Of a stretch of DNA of 34,912 nucleotides, positions 32,980 to 34,912 are shown one piece after another. The notes beneath the pieces were generated by a model. The model was not told the DNA's origin. It saw only the letters and a list, made by a program, of their open reading frames with translations, and did not search any database. Position 1 is the stretch's first letter. The number at the start of each line of letters is the position of its first letter. This DNA is from Fragilaria crotonensis (lineage: Eukaryota; Bacillariophyta; Fragilariophyceae; Fragilariales; Fragilariaceae). The position numbers were made by a program, and so were the translations under genes. The stretch spans positions 1 to 34,912 of the forward strand of contig JAKSYS010000655.1 of NCBI GenBank assembly GCA_022925895.1. The letters are read 5' to 3'.

Positions 32980-34304
32980 TCAAACATAAGTAGCGGTATT
33001 TGCAGTTCCACTTGATCCATGGAGAACGAGAGGTGTTTGCTCGTCAATCTCTGGACCCTGATCGTTCGTCGTCCCGGGCGGCTGCTGGGCTTGCTCATTC
33101 AATCGAAGTCTCTCTTGCTCCACAAACGCCTTGAGTTTGGGTGCCAAAATGGATCCAACCAAAAGTTGCGTCGGATGCCAGATGAGTAATGGGAGTGTGT
33201 AAAGTCCAACATTCGGATTTCCCTCGTACATGGCGGTGATGAGCGGTATGCCAACCGAAACGGTCTTGAAGGTGCAACCGAACAATCCCATGACACGCAA
33301 TTCCGGTTTATCAAAAAAGAGAAATCGGAGTAAGAACCACGCAACGACAGTGAGGCCACACAAAAGGAGCAGTTGTAGAAACATCATCATTATAACGCTC
33401 CCCATGGGCATGCGTGTCCCAGCGGAGAATGTGGTACAAAAGACGGTGTAGACGATAAAGACGAGGGCGTAGATTTGTGACTTTTTGACGTGGCGGGCAT
33501 AAGTCTTCATCCACTGGACTGCGCGGGTCGATCGTTTGTGAATGATTTGACCGATAATCAAGGGCATCACAATGCGAACGGCCAATTCATAAAACACATC
33601 GACCAGATTTACACCATCTCCTGAAACGCCGAGATATCCCAATATCAATAGTGGACTGAGGAAGACGCCAATAAGGTTGGCAAAGGTGGCGTTCAGAATT
33701 GCAGCGGCTTCGTCTCCACCTGCGGATTTAGTCAATATGAACACCATGTTTATGGCCATGGGGAGGCAGGAACAAATCACCATGCCATCGGCCAAGGGTT
33801 CGACAAGCGCTCCTGTCTTCAACAACATGCGAGAGAATTCATACACCAACAGAGAGACTGCACCAAAGTTGAAGACCTGAAGAAAAGCGTTGAAGAGCAT
33901 TTCCTTAGAAGCTGTTTGGAATTCCTCCGTTTTGAGGTCCAGTCCGGCCACAACTGTGTTGTTGGAAAGGAACAAAAGAAACGAATGAATTTGTTGTGTG
34001 GACATGTGAGCAAGGATATAAGAGTGTCCAACGGTCGGTTGCGACCTTCATGAAAGATTGAAACAAACCCAAGCAACTCACTAAAGATGAAGACAACCGC
34101 AATCCATTTTGCGGTGATCTGAGGCACAAGGTACTTGGATCCAAGTGGAGGATAGGCTTTTGCAAGAAAAATGACAACCGCAAAGAGAATGAGAATTTCG
34201 TATGCATTGTAGAACTCAACAACCTTTTGTCTTATGGTTGATCTCTGGTTTGTTTCTTCAACATTCGTGGAGGAGTTGTTCCTCAACGACGCGGTTTCCT
34301 TCAT
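32980..34304 (-). CDS. SLC10A7-like transporter (bile acid:sodium symporter family)
   Basis: Two exons, 34304-34082 and 33953-32980, give 398 aa. The ATG at 34304 (MKETASLRNN) yields a short hydrophilic N-terminus before the first membrane segment; an in-frame ATG at 34439 would add a hydrophobic leader and is less likely. About 9-10 hydrophobic segments are visible. Family signatures resembling human SLC10A7 are GLDLKTEEF (about residues 78-86, right after the splice), LTKSAGGDEAAA (about 148-159), MPLIIGQIIHKR, and LPLLIWHPTQLLVGSILAPK near the C-terminal end, followed by a hydrophilic tail. SLC10A7 homologues sit in secretory-pathway or plasma membranes and affect calcium handling and glycosylation; the substrate is not established, and the role here is inferred from family only. 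Confidence 0.88.
33954..34081 (-). other. GT-AG intron (128 bp, phase 1)
   Basis: On the minus strand the donor is TTTA|GTGAGT at 34082/34081 and the acceptor is CAACACAG|TTGTGG at 33954/33953. Joining A+TT gives an Ile codon and restores VFIFIVAGLDLKTEEF, continuous with the family pattern. Both flanking frames agree with this phase. The ATG at 34005 lies inside the intron. Confidence 0.85.
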
Positions 34305-34398
34305 GCTGATGCACTGTTGCCCAATCCTCGCCCTACTGATGAGATAGAGCACACCACACACCAGACACGTCTGACGATTGACAACGACGAGAAGTACG

Positions 34399-34410
34399 AC
34401 TACCGGTAGT
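34399..34410. promoter_or_regulatory. ACTACCGGTAGT palindrome upstream of the SLC10-like gene
   Basis: A perfect 12-bp dyad about 95 bp upstream of the ATG at 34304. It is identical to 10593-10604, and a CTACCGGTAG core occurs at 34574-34583. A regulatory role is possible but untested. Confidence 0.35.
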
Positions 34411-34912
34411 ACCTGTATCAGTAGATCAGTAGTATGCATGTATGCATTATGCTGTACAGGACCAGGAGCATATATGGATGCCGCTGATGAAAAGTAGTCC
34501 CTGGTACTTGGGATACGTAAGAAATACAGTTCTACTACTGTACAATGGTCTCACTCTGTCAGTAGGAGTGCTTCTACCGGTAGAGTACTTGGTACTGGCT
34601 ACTGGCGTACTCCAATCATCAACAAACGCAGGTTGCAGTCAATAATGTACTCCTTGTACTCGAGTACATTATTCCAGTGTTTCCGTACGAATGGGGGAAA
34701 CGTTATGAGAGAACGCGACAGACATGCTCTGCTTGATCGAGCAACAATTATGCAGCGGCACGACTCTCACGCAATGGCATGAGAAGTGCGTTCTAGTCAC
34801 AGTCGAACGGTTCATACCGTGTACTACTATATGTAAACCTCGCACAAGTACAAAAACATCCGACGAAGACAATACACACACATTGAATGGCACTGAATCG
34901 TTGTCGACGAAG
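34411..34912. other. Intergenic right edge of the window
   Basis: Rich in GTAC/GTACT motifs (34440-34680), with the hairpin and palindrome noted separately. No gene could be supported. Confidence 0.3.
34641..34673. repeat. 12-bp perfect inverted repeat (hairpin)
   Basis: AATAATGTACTC (34641-34652) and GAGTACATTATT (34662-34673) flank a 9-base spacer that itself holds GTACTC. It lies in the intergenic sequence upstream of the SLC10-like gene. It could be a binding site, a cruciform, or a short inverted-repeat relic. Confidence 0.5.

Noticed and set aside
33819..34005. Start of the SLC10-like gene at the ATG 34005
   Set aside because: That ATG is inside the inferred intron (33954-34081). Using it loses the first membrane segment, whereas splicing restores continuous family sequence.

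Overview
The window looks like nuclear DNA of a stramenopile, most likely a diatom (a pennate such as Phaeodactylum would fit). The reasons are compact genes, one short GT-AG intron, a secreted protein with very long PTT(L/R)SPTxQP threonine/proline stalks, gag-like retrotransposon debris of the Copia-like type common in diatoms, and a eukaryotic SLC10A7-like transporter. The species is inferred from style, not from a marker gene.

Layout. (1) 1-4077 is a complete terminal-inverted-repeat element: perfect 19-bp TIRs, subterminal GGGGTTAATTAACCCC palindromes, no recognisable transposase, and a decayed fragment of cobalamin-dependent methionine synthase (metH) inside. (2) 4505-5767 is an intact single-exon gene for a type II membrane protein that resembles an O-fucosyltransferase-like glycosyltransferase. 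(3) 6130-11700 is gene-poor and holds gag-like and chromodomain-like retrotransposon remnants (6802-7288, 8310-8541, 8579-9127). (4) 11720-31264 is one giant modular locus: signal peptide, 8 beta-sandwich-like A repeats of about 108 aa, PTT stalk 1, a 5.1-kb B module (IPT/TIG, EGF, Ig-like, bacterial-type surface-protein segments, FN3), PTT stalk 2, a second B module about 1% diverged, PTT stalk 3, a second set of 8 A repeats, and a decayed fourth stalk. (5) 31688-32712 is a broken partial copy of gene (2). (6) 32980-34304, minus strand, is a two-exon SLC10A7-like (bile acid:Na+ symporter family) gene.

The giant locus is the main item of interest. If its frame breaks were repaired it would be a single secreted protein of roughly 6,500 residues. 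As given it is broken by a 2-bp insertion near 12178, a C8-run slip near 12540, and ten 1-3 bp deletions confined to 24357-26416 in the second B module. The matching parts of the two B modules on either side of that 2-kb patch have no indels. This suggests either local sequencing or assembly error, or very patchy decay.

The glycosyltransferase-like gene and its pseudogene bracket the giant locus in direct orientation. The locus therefore probably sits inside, or was built by, an old segmental duplication. Any functional link between a glycosyltransferase and the threonine-rich stalks is speculation. All identities and counts were made by eye.
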